A stretch of 64,000 nucleotides of DNA from Thermogemmatispora sp042408735 (GTDB taxonomy: Bacteria > Chloroflexota > Ktedonobacteria > Ktedonobacterales > Ktedonobacteraceae), in assembly GCF_042408735.1 (NCBI RefSeq), contig NZ_JBHOQV010000146.1, positions 33,591 to 97,590 of the forward strand, written 5' to 3'. Positions within the stretch are counted from its first letter, which is position 1; every line of letters starts with the position of its first letter. The position numbers and the translations under genes were made by a program. This document shows positions 16,886-25,506 of the stretch, piece after piece. The notes under the pieces were generated by a model. It worked only from the letters and a program-made list of their open reading frames with translations. It had not been told where the DNA came from and ran no database searches.

Positions 16886-17539
16886 CTAGGAGCCAGCCCG
16901 TCCCTGGTCCTTATCACGGCTCATGCGCAGCACCTTGAGCATGTACTGCTCCGAGTTGAGGTAGTAAGGATTGCGTTTGATATATTTCCCAACCACGGAG
17001 ATAGGGTGCAGCTTAAGCAGCTCGGCCACCAGGCCGGGCATCAGCTTGCTATGGTCATAGTGCATCAGGGCGATGATGGGCGCATTCTGGAAGGTGAAAA
17101 CGGCATCGGAGGCAGCTTCGTATTTAAGAATCTGCTCCGGCGTTGCCACGTCGCTGGTCAGCCAGGTCATATCGATAGAGATGCGGACAGCCTTCCAGCC
17201 TTCACGCAGCGCCTGAGCGATGAAAGTCTGATGGGAGGAGAGCAGGAAATAGGGATCGAAGCGGGAGCCATTGGCGAGAAAGCTCTCCCGCTCCTCGTGC
17301 AAGACCAGCTGTCCGCTGGCGAGCGCGGCATTGACATCGACGTTCAGTTTTGCTAATTCCTCTCGCAGCTCCTCAACCTGGGCGGGTGCGGCGGCGAAAA
17401 GGCACTTTTCCGAGGCCGCCAGGCCGACTCGGAGGAGGCGCGCCGTCACGCCTGGAATCTCGGTCACCTTGCTGTAGAGCTGGCAAATGTGCGAGCCGGG
17501 AGGAATGCGCTCAGATTTGCCCTCGACACTAAGATCCAT
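16886..17539 (-). CDS. MEDS-domain (DcmR sensory) protein
   Basis: The N-terminus IPPGSHICQLYS matches the MEDS (methanogen/methylotroph, DcmR sensory) domain, which is related to KaiC/RecA-like folds and senses small molecules in signalling proteins. Further support comes from LASGQLVLHEERESFLANGSRFD, ISIDMTWLTSD and PIIALMHYDHSKL. The protein is essentially a stand-alone sensor (about 217 residues) with no attached kinase or DNA-binding domain. ATG 17539 is chosen because GGAGGT lies just upstream; an in-frame GTG at 17551 would add four residues. It is followed upstream on the same strand by the small membrane protein and NUDIX genes, possibly one transcription unit. Confidence 0.75.
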   Translation of the reverse strand: MDLSVEGKSERIPPGSHICQLYSKVTEIPGVTARLLRVGLAASEKCLFAAAPAQVEELREELAKLNVDVNAALASGQLVLHEERESFLANGSRFDPYFLLSSHQTFIAQALREGWKAVRISIDMTWLTSDVATPEQILKYEAASDAVFTFQNAPIIALMHYDHSKLMPGLVAELLKLHPISVVGKYIKRNPYYLNSEQYMLKVLRMSRDKDQGRAGS

Positions 17540-17584
17540 ACCTACCTCCACGGTCTTCTTCTTGTTGCTGTTGTTATTGATTGA

Positions 17585-17935
17585 TTACGATTCTGCGTCT
17601 TCTGTCCGGCGCCTCTGGCTTAGGCGAGCCAGCCGCTCCTGGCGGAGGCGAGCGGCTCGGTTGTTGGTGGCGATGACGACCAGGCTTAGGAGGCCAAAGA
17701 CCATCACGCCTGAGAAGAAGGTAATGAGTACGAGTAGAACGATGCGCTGCGGAGAGAAACCGAGGAGCAGGGACAGGACGAGCGTCAGCAGCGTCATGGA
17801 CACGGGGACAACCAGTGTCCAGGCGATGATGATGCGCAGGCTCTGTTTGATCGTCAGCGCCTCTCCGCCGCTGTAGGGGAAGAAGACCCGCCGAAACAGG
17901 GAATAGCGCGTGCGCTCTTCGTGTTGCTGTTGCAT
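17585..17935 (-). CDS. Small two-span membrane protein
   Basis: A 116-residue protein with two strongly hydrophobic segments (about residues 33-58, ending TLVLSLLLGF, and about 64-88, VLLVLITFFSGVMVFGLL). The flanks are basic, and the C-terminal Arg-rich tail would face the cytoplasm. The ATG lies four bases after the NUDIX stop, so translation is probably coupled; no independent ribosome-binding site is visible. No family recognised. Confidence 0.7.
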   Translation of the reverse strand: MQQQHEERTRYSLFRRVFFPYSGGEALTIKQSLRIIIAWTLVVPVSMTLLTLVLSLLLGFSPQRIVLLVLITFFSGVMVFGLLSLVVIATNNRAARLRQERLARLSQRRRTEDAES

Positions 17936-17939
17936 AGGG

Positions 17940-18560
17940 CTAACAAGATCCTTCCTGCCGATGCCGCTGTTGTAGCCAGCGCTGCAAGATGGCCTCCGCC
18001 TGATAGAGGATATTGACCTCATTCTGATACGTCAGGAGGCGGCAGGCCTCGCCCAGGGAGAACCAGCCCACGCGGTCATACTCGTGATCGTGCAGCGCGA
18101 TGTCGCCGCCGATGGCTTCCAGCAGGAAGTGACGCACCTGCTTATGGTAACGAATGTGGTCGCGCACGAAGCGGTAAGAGATCGTGCCAATGTAGGCGAT
18201 CAGGCGCACCTGCAGGCCCGTTTCCTCCTGCACCTCGCGTAAGGCCACCTGCTCGATCGTCTCACCGGCGTGCGGTGTTCCCTTGGGAAGCACCCAGATG
18301 CCTGGATGGCTGCGGCCTACCAGGGCCACCTCGATGCTCATCCCGTCGCTCCCAGGCAATCCCCGCGCATTGCGCAGCGCTTTCCCCTGAACGGATCGCT
18401 GTCTGGCGTAGTGTTGCTGTTGTTGCTGCTGCCTTTGGATCACCGGGGCGGGGGCTGGAACCAGGCGGAAGACAACGCCTCCGGCTGAGTACGCGCGCAG
18501 TGTACGATAGGGCTGATAGCGCTCCCAGCCCCGGGCCGTTTCCTCTTTATGCCATCGCAA
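17940..18560 (-). CDS. NUDIX hydrolase
   Basis: The NUDIX box is complete: GTPHAGETIEQVALREVQEE followed by TGL, matching G-x5-E-x7-REUxEExGU. Members hydrolyse nucleoside diphosphates linked to another group; the substrate here cannot be told. The fold begins at RAYSAGGVVFRL and is interrupted by an insertion containing a six-glutamine run (near residues 45-55). I prefer a TTG start at 18560, which has AAGGAGGAG ten bases upstream. The longer frame to GTG 18623 has no ribosome-binding site and a basic, non-family N-terminus. It is first in a probable operon with the two-span membrane protein and perhaps the MEDS gene. Confidence 0.85.
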   Translation of the reverse strand: MRWHKEETARGWERYQPYRTLRAYSAGGVVFRLVPAPAPVIQRQQQQQQHYARQRSVQGKALRNARGLPGSDGMSIEVALVGRSHPGIWVLPKGTPHAGETIEQVALREVQEETGLQVRLIAYIGTISYRFVRDHIRYHKQVRHFLLEAIGGDIALHDHEYDRVGWFSLGEACRLLTYQNEVNILYQAEAILQRWLQQRHRQEGSC

Positions 18561-18639
18561 CTTCGCCCCACTCCTCCTTACTACTAGTGCTGCTGCTGAC
18601 CGTCGCCTCTCTTCTCGTTTCACTGATCAGCCAGCCAAC

Positions 18640-18680
18640 AACAAACAAAAGAATTGGGCGCGACCTGAGAGAGTCGCGCC
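18640..18680 (-). terminator. Attenuator-like terminator upstream of the NUDIX gene
   Basis: GGCGCGAC (18657-18664) and GTCGCGCC (18673-18680) pair perfectly over an 8-base loop. Read on the minus strand the stem is followed by a T-rich tract. It lies between the minus-strand promoter at 18765-18793 and the NUDIX start, so it can act as an attenuator for that operon as well as the terminator of the URO-D-family gene. Confidence 0.65.
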
Positions 18681-18764
18681 GCGTACTGATACCTGCCAGA
18701 GCGTTGACGCAGCGCGAAACCTCTTCCTGTGCAGGGAACAGGTTGCGCCGCTCCTTATCGTGGC

Positions 18765-18794
18765 AGTATAGCGAATGCCTTGACATGTGTCAAG
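18765..18794 (-). promoter_or_regulatory. Promoter within a palindrome, driving the NUDIX operon
   Basis: On the minus strand TTGACA (18793-18788) and TATACT (18770-18765) are 17 bases apart. The -35 box is one arm of the palindrome CTTGACA-TG-TGTCAAG (18779-18794), whose other arm is a TTGACA on the plus strand. The palindrome overlaps the stop codon of the URO-D-family gene and is a likely operator. Confidence 0.65.
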
Positions 18795-19791
18795 ACAGCA
18801 TACGTCGGACAGCCTCCAGATTTCTGGGAGGGGCATCGGGGGGGACAGCGCAGCCTGGGGCCAGAATGAACTGCTCGCCGCCGGTCAGCTCCAGCGCTTT
18901 CTGCACCTCCTCCTGCACCTGGTCTGGGGTACCGGTGCGCAGCACGGTCTTTTCGCTGATGCCGCCCATCACCGCTTTGCCCGAGCGGCGTTTCCCCTCA
19001 CGCAGGTCGGGGTTCCCTTCCAGGGTGGCGGCCCAGCTAATGGCATGGACGGGATAGTTCGCCAGCAAGTCAAAGTAGATGTGGGAGCCGCAATTGTGCA
19101 GGATCGTGAACTTACTGCGCCCCTTGATAGCATCCAGGAACTCCAGGTCGTACTGTTCGCCGAACTCGCGGTACTGGTCCTGGGTGAGCAGGCCCTCGCG
19201 GGCCCAACCATTTGTCGCATAGAAGATGCCGCTGGCCCCCTCTTCCATGCAGGCGATGGCGAAGGTGGTAAAGGTTTCCAGAATGGTACGCAGTCCGGTA
19301 TGGAGGGCCTTGCGATCCTCGCGCATGCTGTGCAATACTGCCTCGGTGCTGTTGCCAGCCAGGTACCTGGCCACGCCCAGAGGGCAGAAAATCGTTTGTA
19401 CAAAGTAGGCATCGTTCCCAAGATGGTACTTGATGAGCTGCAAGGCTCGTAGCTGCTCGGCCAAGGCTCCCTGGGTCGGCTCCAGTGGGCGCAGCCGCTT
19501 CCAGTCCGCGGTGCTCTTGATAGGGGTATCCTCGAAGACCGGCGGCTTGTATTTATCGCCGGAGGGGCGCACGCGGACGTTCCAGCCCTCGACGTGGTAG
19601 GAGGCACGAGGGTTGACTTTCAGGAAGTCCCAGTCATAGCGCGTGAAGTTCTCGATCATCGCTTCCACAAACGTCTGCACGTTCCACTCGCGCTCGTAGT
19701 CGTGGCCCCACATGCTCACTGGCACGCGATCGACCGGTTTACCGCGCAAGGCGGCCTCAACACGTTCCTTCTTGTTCAAGGTCTTTCCCAT
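18790..19791 (-). CDS. Uroporphyrinogen decarboxylase (URO-D) family protein
   Basis: A 333-residue URO-D-fold protein (VEAALRGKPVDRVPVSMWGHDY at the N-terminus, LHNCGSHIYFDLLANYPVHAISW in the C-terminal half, TGGEQFILAPGCAVPPDAPPRN near the end). The family contains both HemE of haem synthesis and corrinoid/coenzyme-M methyltransferases. The typical HemE N-terminal RQAGR motif is absent, and the 'APGCxVPPxxPxxNL' ending is common in the methyltransferase-like branch, so I do not call it hemE. No haem or corrinoid genes are nearby. The gene stands alone, 370 bases from its upstream neighbour. Confidence 0.8.
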   Translation of the reverse strand: MGKTLNKKERVEAALRGKPVDRVPVSMWGHDYEREWNVQTFVEAMIENFTRYDWDFLKVNPRASYHVEGWNVRVRPSGDKYKPPVFEDTPIKSTADWKRLRPLEPTQGALAEQLRALQLIKYHLGNDAYFVQTIFCPLGVARYLAGNSTEAVLHSMREDRKALHTGLRTILETFTTFAIACMEEGASGIFYATNGWAREGLLTQDQYREFGEQYDLEFLDAIKGRSKFTILHNCGSHIYFDLLANYPVHAISWAATLEGNPDLREGKRRSGKAVMGGISEKTVLRTGTPDQVQEEVQKALELTGGEQFILAPGCAVPPDAPPRNLEAVRRMLS

Positions 19792-20163
19792 CCCCTCTAG
19801 ACGAGATCACTAACTGGACACAAACCAAGTCTACAGCTGTTCCGGGTAGGCAGCCCACGAGCCGCTGCCCACTCGGTCAGATCCGATTCATCGTCAGAAG
19901 AAGGCGCCAGAGACAGGACAACCAGGCCTCCGCTGGCGAGTGGCGAGGCCCGCGGCTCGCCTGGGAAGGGTGGCACCGGCTAGCTGACTGGTCGGTTCGT
20001 TAATCGACTGGCTGATCGCTCGGTCAGGGCAAGGGTCGTTCCTCGCCGGGCTGATCCGTTGCGCCTCTTCTTGTCCCCTCCTGCCAGGGTAGGACTGTGG
20101 CCGCGGTGACCGGGCAGGCCGGGACTTGCGGACGCTTGGTGGTAACGGGACCAGCCGCCGCGC
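19792..20163. other. Intergenic region, no feature recognised
   Basis: Between the URO-D-family gene and the 3' end of the metallopeptidase gene I see no gene, no clear promoter and no strong hairpin with a T-tract. Confidence 0.4.
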
Positions 20164-22176
20164 TCATAACCCCAGGCGGGCCGTGAGCTGGTAGCGGACC
20201 GGGAGCGAGGTGGCGACTGCCCGGGCGGAAATCACAAGGACGACCCGGCTGACCTTCCTGCCAAAGCCCGGAATGGTCACGGTGGCCTGTCCGCTGGCTA
20301 TGTCGGCAGCGAGGCGGCGAACGCTGAAGTCCTGGCCTTCATAGACCAGGGCCTGCACAGTATAGTGTTCCGGCAGGACGTTGGCCGAGCGGATAAAGCC
20401 GTGGCTGATCCAGCCGTTGTCGCTGGTCAGGGTGTCCTCAAAGTGCAGCTCCGGGATGCGTATCCAGGCTAGCGCGAAGCCCTGACGATTGACCGCATCA
20501 TCGGTGACCTCCTCAAAGCGCAACTGGATGCGCTGACCGGCATAGGGGGTTAGGTCAATCTGCTCTTCGACCCATTGTGGGTTGCTGCCGCCGCCGCTGG
20601 TTCCGGTATAACCGTAACCCCAGTTCCCTCCGTTGGGATTGCTGGCCGTCGTGTAGCGGCCGGGCAGCGTGGTCCAGTTGATTCCATCGGTTGAGGCTTC
20701 GACGAAAGCATAGTCGTAGTCGCGTTCCAGGTCGAACCAGGCGGCGAATTGCAGGGTCACGTGTTTGCCCTTGAGCTTGCTCAGGTCGAAGGCGCGCGTC
20801 AGGGTACTATCCATATTATCATATCGGTTGCTCCACCACTCATACTGGGAGCGGTAGGGTGTATTGGCGATGATGGGAGTGGTGGGTGTGCCATTGAAGG
20901 TCAGGGTCAGAGCGCCTGCCTGCCCCGCCGGCTCGAAGGTGTAGTACTCTGCGGCGTACTGGTGGATCGTGTTGATCATGGTAAAGGGATAGCTGGCGAC
21001 CTCCTGCGATGGAACGGGGTTTCCAACTCCAATGGTGGCATAGCCGTAGTCCCCCCTGTCAAGATTGGTGTCCTGGACGATGTTGGCGAGATACCACTTA
21101 TTTACTACGTCGTCAAAACGGTCTTTATAACCGTGACGGGCCAGGACGTGGTCGAAACTGAGAGGGGGATCGGCGGGATCGCTCAGCAGCTCTTTGAGAA
21201 TGGGGTAACCGCCGTAGTGCTCGGCGAAATAGGTGAGGAAGAGGTAGGCGGCTCCGTAGTGATCCAGGGCTGCTGGCATATCGTCGCTCCAGTCGGTGAG
21301 CTGGGTATTGGGGTGGGAGAGAAAGGCGCGATCGGCTCCGTCCACGGAAAAGCCATTGATGTGCTGAGCCACGAGAGACATCCCTTCGTTGATCCAGCCT
21401 GGATCGCTCGGGTGCAGATGCCAGTGAATCATGTGCTGTAATTCGTGGGCCAGCGTGCTGTTGTAGTCGGCCGTCCCCGGCAGCATGGCGTCGAGATCGA
21501 TGTAGATCATCTCGCGCTCGTTGCTGTAAGGGTTGATGGTCGTGGGGTATTCGTCGGCGGAGGAGAAGTAGCCGCCAACGCCGTTGCCCAGGCCGGCAGC
21601 GTTCAGAATGGTCAGGTGTGGGTCGTCGTCGATGCCCGGCTGCCACTCGCTGCCGAAGATGGCGTGCTCGCTGGGATAGAGGCGCTCCTCAAAGAGGTCA
21701 GCGGAGCTTTTGAGCGCGGTCAGGCTGGCGCTCTGGCCATCCTCGACGTACATGTAGACGTGCGGAGTAATGTAGACCAGCCTGGCATGGATGCGCTGAT
21801 AGCGATGGGTGTCGAGGTTGATGAGCCAGAACTGGTCTTCCTGGCCGAGGTGGGCGTTGAGAGGCGCACTGCGCCCGCGCTGGGGCGGCGGCTGAGAGCT
21901 GTGCAGCTTGAGGCGCTGGGCCAGGCTGTAGAGATCGCGCGGCGGGTGGGCTGTCGTGGTCAGCAAGCGCTCAGCCTGCAAGAGGGCCGGCAGGTTCTGG
22001 GGCGTCGGCGACGGCTTCAGGCCGGCGGCGACGTCGCCGGACGCCGGTGTCTTGACGGTGGCGGCGCTGCCAAAGGGGACACAGGCGCTCGCTGTGACCG
22101 CTAAGGTAAGCACGAGAGCCAGCAAGCCCAGCCATTCGCGAAGACGCAAGGTGCTGCCCCGAACCCGTTTGTTCAT
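20164..22176 (-). CDS. Secreted lipoprotein zinc metallopeptidase
   Basis: The N-terminus has a basic start, a hydrophobic helix (LGLLALVLTLAVT) and a lipobox ending ASAC, so the protein is predicted to be a lipid-anchored exported protein. The zinc motif is LAHELQHMIHWH (HExxH, about residues 247-251), followed by WINEGMSLVAQH, a gluzincin-type third ligand. The C-terminal half (about 430-670) resembles the beta-sandwich of immune-inhibitor-A/M6-like peptidases (FDLERDYDYAFVEASTDGINW). The ATG lies six bases after the response-regulator stop, and its GGAGG ribosome-binding site is inside the regulator gene. This links its expression directly to the upstream two-component pair. Confidence 0.85.
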   Translation of the reverse strand: MNKRVRGSTLRLREWLGLLALVLTLAVTASACVPFGSAATVKTPASGDVAAGLKPSPTPQNLPALLQAERLLTTTAHPPRDLYSLAQRLKLHSSQPPPQRGRSAPLNAHLGQEDQFWLINLDTHRYQRIHARLVYITPHVYMYVEDGQSASLTALKSSADLFEERLYPSEHAIFGSEWQPGIDDDPHLTILNAAGLGNGVGGYFSSADEYPTTINPYSNEREMIYIDLDAMLPGTADYNSTLAHELQHMIHWHLHPSDPGWINEGMSLVAQHINGFSVDGADRAFLSHPNTQLTDWSDDMPAALDHYGAAYLFLTYFAEHYGGYPILKELLSDPADPPLSFDHVLARHGYKDRFDDVVNKWYLANIVQDTNLDRGDYGYATIGVGNPVPSQEVASYPFTMINTIHQYAAEYYTFEPAGQAGALTLTFNGTPTTPIIANTPYRSQYEWWSNRYDNMDSTLTRAFDLSKLKGKHVTLQFAAWFDLERDYDYAFVEASTDGINWTTLPGRYTTASNPNGGNWGYGYTGTSGGGSNPQWVEEQIDLTPYAGQRIQLRFEEVTDDAVNRQGFALAWIRIPELHFEDTLTSDNGWISHGFIRSANVLPEHYTVQALVYEGQDFSVRRLAADIASGQATVTIPGFGRKVSRVVLVISARAVATSLPVRYQLTARLGL

Positions 22177-22182
22177 GATCGC

Positions 22183-22902
22183 TTAGCCCTCCAGTTCTTT
22201 GAAGCGGTAGCCGACGCCTCGCTCGGTGAGAATGTATTGGGGGTGAGCAGGGTCTTTCTCGATCTTTTGCCGCAGATAGGTGATGTAGAGCCGCAAGTAG
22301 TGGGCCTCATCGCGGTATTCCCGCCCCCAGACTTTGGAGAGCAGGGTCTCGTGCGTGAGCAGGCGCCCGGCGTTGTTGACGAGATGGTAGAGCAGACGGT
22401 ATTCGGTAGGACGCAGGGTGACCTTCTGGCCACGGACAATGACCTCCCGCCTGGCAAAGTCGATCTTGAGGTCCTTGTCGACGACGATCTCGGTCTTGCG
22501 CGCCGGCGGAGGCATGAAGGCCCGGCGCAGCAAGGCGCGGATACGTGAGAGCAGCTCACGTGGACTGAAGGGCTTGGCTATGTAGTCGTCGGCTCCCAGG
22601 TCCAGGCCACGAATGCGGTCATGCTCGTCCTGGCGCACTGTCAGCATAATCACTGGAACCGTCGAGACCTCGCGGATCTGGCGCAGGGTCTCAAAGCCGT
22701 CCATGTCTGGCATCATGACATCAAGCACGATGAGATCTGGCAGATTTTCGCGCAGTTGCTCCAGTGCCTCCTCTCCACTACTTGCTTCCAAAACATGATA
22801 GTGCTCTAGCTCCAGATTCATCCGGACAAGGTCGCGGATACGTGGTTCATCGTCGACAATAAGAATAGTGATATCACGGTGATCGAAATTTTCCTTCTCC
22901 AT
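22183..22902 (-). CDS. OmpR/KdpE-family response regulator
   Basis: Receiver domain with acidic pair in LIVDDEPRIRD, phosphoacceptor Asp61 (LIVLDVMMPDMDGFE) and the conserved Lys of DDYIAKPFSPRELL. It is followed by an OmpR-type winged helix (LRPTEYRLLYHLVNNAGRLL, LRLYITYLRQKIE, ILTERGVGYRF). The start is two bases after the histidine-kinase stop and the gene is followed six bases later by the metallopeptidase, so the kinase, regulator and peptidase form one operon. The regulator presumably controls its own operon; the signal is unknown. Confidence 0.95.
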   Translation of the reverse strand: MEKENFDHRDITILIVDDEPRIRDLVRMNLELEHYHVLEASSGEEALEQLRENLPDLIVLDVMMPDMDGFETLRQIREVSTVPVIMLTVRQDEHDRIRGLDLGADDYIAKPFSPRELLSRIRALLRRAFMPPPARKTEIVVDKDLKIDFARREVIVRGQKVTLRPTEYRLLYHLVNNAGRLLTHETLLSKVWGREYRDEAHYLRLYITYLRQKIEKDPAHPQYILTERGVGYRFKELEG

Positions 22903-22904
22903 CT

Positions 22905-24548
22905 TTAAAACACCACCATAGGCAATTGCGCCTTTTCTTTGCGAGGTAGGCTGAACGAGAAGGTCGAGCCTTGATGCAGCGCGCTTTCTACCCAGATCCT
23001 TCCTCCGTGAGCCTCGATGATGGCGCGGCAGATATAGAGGCCGAGGCCGGCGCCCGGACGGCTGGAGAGCGATGGGTGGTTGAGACGTTGGAAGCGTTGG
23101 AAGAGTCGCTCCTGATCGCGCAGCGAGATGCCCATGCCCTGATCGCTGACGCTCACGATCACCTCATCGCCCACGGTGGAGCAGCTCACGGTGACCGTGC
23201 GCTGCCGGGGCGAGTATTTGATGGCGTTATCCAGTAGGTTCTCCAGCACCTCTTCGATGCGGTCGCGGTCGGCCATGACGAGCGGCAGGTTGGGCGGGAG
23301 CTGGACCCTGAGATCAACATCGGCGCTCCTGGCCTGGAAGCGTCGCACCACGCCCTGAATCAGCGGCTCCAGATCCAGGGGGGCGATCTCCATGTGCAGG
23401 CCGCCGGCTTCGATGCGGGAGGCATAGAGCAGGTTCCCGACCAGCTTGTTCAGGCGGTCCGCCTCCTCCTCGATAGCGAGAAGGCGTGCGCGCAGCGTCT
23501 CGCGGTCAAAGCTGGCATCGGCGCGGGCCAGCGTCGAGGCATAGCCTTTGATGATGGCGATCGGCGTTTGCAGTTCGTGCGAGATGACCGAGATGAACAT
23601 CGAGCGCTGCTCTTCCTGCTCGCGCTCGCGGGTGATATCGCGCACGGTGAGAATGCCGTTCATCGGCTCGCCGCGCGCCGAGTGGACGCAGGAGGCAGAG
23701 ACGCTGACGCTGAAGCGCTGCCCGTCGCGGGCCGTGATTTGGATCTCGCGATTGACCACGGGCTTGCCCGCGAAGGCCTGCAGGATAGGCGAGTTCTCTA
23801 AGCCCAGATCGTTCCCCTGTCGATCCTTGGGGCGCAGCACGTCGTAATAGAAACGGCCCAATACCTCGCTTTCGCGCCAGCCTGTCAGGCGCTCCATTGC
23901 TGGGTTGAAGTCGATGATGCGAAAGGCATGGTCGACAGTGAGGATGCCATCCGTGCTGTACTGAAAGATGGCGGCTAGGCGCTCCTGCTCGCGGACCAGC
24001 GACTGCGCCTTGAGGGCGAAGCGCATGCTGGCGGCGAGCTGGGCGCGGAAGAGCGCAAGGCGAATCTCGTCGTTCTCCAGGCAGGAGCTGCCTCCAGCGG
24101 GGCGCAGATAGTGCAGCATGCCTACCAGACCGCTCTGGTCGTGCAGGATGAGAGAGCAGCGCTCGTACTCCTGGGCCTGGTGACGGCTGTCAGAGCCTGA
24201 GCGAGCGAGGCGCTGGCTGCCACGAGCCTCGGCGGTGGCCTCGGGGTTCGGCCCGATGAAATCGGCGAAGAGGTCCAGCTCATCCAGCAGCGCAGGCGGC
24301 AGGCGCTCAACCACGAAGGGACGAGCCGGGGTCGGCAGCGGCCCGCGCTGGATGTGGGCCAGCAGGCTGGCCACCGCCGCCTCGTTGATTTGGTAGGCCG
24401 TATATTCTTCGCTGCTCTGGGGATCGAAGGCTTCATTGGCCACTACGAAGAGGCCGGCCTCCCCCCCCAAGAGACGAATGGCGCTTCCGATGAGAATCAC
24501 GAGTTGGCCATGCAGGTCCTTGAAGTGCTGCGTCAGGGATCGAGACAT
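22905..24548 (-). CDS. Sensor histidine kinase with PAS domain
   Basis: An apparently cytoplasmic kinase: no membrane span is visible. The N-terminal 170 residues resemble a degenerate GAF sensor. A PAS domain follows (IFQYSTDGILTVDHAFRIID, about 200-310), then HisKA with phosphoacceptor His near 324 (VISHELQTPIAIIKG), and HATPase_c with N box ENLLDNAIKYSP, G1 DQGMGIS and G2 GAGLGLYI. ATG 24548 is preferred because GGAG lies six bases upstream; the longer frame would require TTG at 24575. It partners the response regulator that follows after two bases. Confidence 0.93.
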   Translation of the reverse strand: MSRSLTQHFKDLHGQLVILIGSAIRLLGGEAGLFVVANEAFDPQSSEEYTAYQINEAAVASLLAHIQRGPLPTPARPFVVERLPPALLDELDLFADFIGPNPEATAEARGSQRLARSGSDSRHQAQEYERCSLILHDQSGLVGMLHYLRPAGGSSCLENDEIRLALFRAQLAASMRFALKAQSLVREQERLAAIFQYSTDGILTVDHAFRIIDFNPAMERLTGWRESEVLGRFYYDVLRPKDRQGNDLGLENSPILQAFAGKPVVNREIQITARDGQRFSVSVSASCVHSARGEPMNGILTVRDITREREQEEQRSMFISVISHELQTPIAIIKGYASTLARADASFDRETLRARLLAIEEEADRLNKLVGNLLYASRIEAGGLHMEIAPLDLEPLIQGVVRRFQARSADVDLRVQLPPNLPLVMADRDRIEEVLENLLDNAIKYSPRQRTVTVSCSTVGDEVIVSVSDQGMGISLRDQERLFQRFQRLNHPSLSSRPGAGLGLYICRAIIEAHGGRIWVESALHQGSTFSFSLPRKEKAQLPMVVF

Positions 24549-24632
24549 GGCAGGCTCCGACAAAGATAGAGACAAGGCATGTATCTGGGTACAGAGCGGG
24601 GCCGGCAGGTTGGCACTGCGTCCCGCCGGGGA

Positions 24633-24661
24633 TTGTCAACGTTCGGTGTCAGTGCTATTTT
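24633..24661 (+). promoter_or_regulatory. trmD promoter
   Basis: TTGTCA (24633-24638) and TATTTT (24656-24661) are separated by 17 bases, with TG one base before the -10 (extended -10). The leader is only about 20 bases. Confidence 0.6.
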
Positions 24662-24688
24662 AACACAAAGCCTTCAGGTAGGACAGTG

Positions 24689-25417
24689 ATGCACATCGAC
24701 ATCTTTACGCTCTTCCCGGCCATGTTTGAGGGGCCGTTTTCTGAAAGCATCCTGAAGCGCGCGCGTGAGCGTGGCCTGCTCTCGATCGCCTTGCATAACA
24801 TTCGGGATTTTACGACCGATAAGCATCACGTTGTTGACGATTATCCCTATGGCGGTGGCGTCGGCATGGTCATGAAGCCTGAGCCGATTTTTGCGGCGGT
24901 CGAGGCCGTCTATCAGGGTGGGCCGATCATTTTGCTGACCCCCCAGGGCCGCCTGTTCACTCAGCAGATCGCTCGCGAATTAGCCCGCGAGCCGCGCCTC
25001 TCTCTGATCTGCGGCCACTATGAGGGGGTGGACGAGCGAGTCGCCGAGCATCTGGCCACCGACCAGCTCTCGATCGGCGATTATGTGCTCACCGGCGGCG
25101 AGCTGCCAGCGATGGTCATTGTAGACGCCGTGGCCCGCCTGATCCCCGGCGTTCTGGGCGCCGATGAGTCGACACACGAAGAGTCGCATAGCAACTCTCT
25201 GCTTGAGTATCCGCAGTATACCCGTCCGCCCGAGTTCCGCGGTTGGCGAGTGCCGGAGGTCCTGCTCTCGGGCAACCATGCCCAGATCGCTCGCTGGCGA
25301 CGCAAGGAAGCCCTACGGCGAACGCGGCGCCGACGCCCCGACCTCTTTGCCAGGCTTGATCTGAGCAGTAAGGAAGATCAGAAGTTGCTCAAGGAGCTGG
25401 AGGCCGAGGGCTGGTAA
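24689..25417 (+). CDS. trmD: tRNA (guanine37-N1)-methyltransferase
   Basis: TrmD methylates G37 of tRNAs reading CUN, CCN and CGG codons, preventing frameshifts. The SPOUT trefoil-knot features are present: MHIDIFTLFPAMF start, ICGHYEGVDERV, SIGDYVLTGGELPAMVIVDA for the SAM knot, and the C-terminal PEVLLSGNHAQIARWRR. Length (242) is normal. ATG 24689 fits the ribosome-binding site AGGTAGGA slightly better than GTG 24686. Usual neighbours (rimM, rplS) are absent; it stands between a divergent kinase gene and a convergent ftsK. Confidence 0.96.
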   Translation: MHIDIFTLFPAMFEGPFSESILKRARERGLLSIALHNIRDFTTDKHHVVDDYPYGGGVGMVMKPEPIFAAVEAVYQGGPIILLTPQGRLFTQQIARELAREPRLSLICGHYEGVDERVAEHLATDQLSIGDYVLTGGELPAMVIVDAVARLIPGVLGADESTHEESHSNSLLEYPQYTRPPEFRGWRVPEVLLSGNHAQIARWRRKEALRRTRRRRPDLFARLDLSSKEDQKLLKELEAEGW

Positions 25418-25506
25418 GCGACTGCCACCCGTCGCGGCAGGCTCTTGAGCGCAGGCCCGCTCGCAGGGCGAACGGTTGGCCCGGCCTGGCCGGAAGCTGC
25501 GGCCAG

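Noticed and set aside
18790..19791. Naming the URO-D-family gene hemE
   Set aside because: HemE-specific N-terminal residues are missing and no haem genes are near; methyltransferase-like members of the family fit equally well or better.
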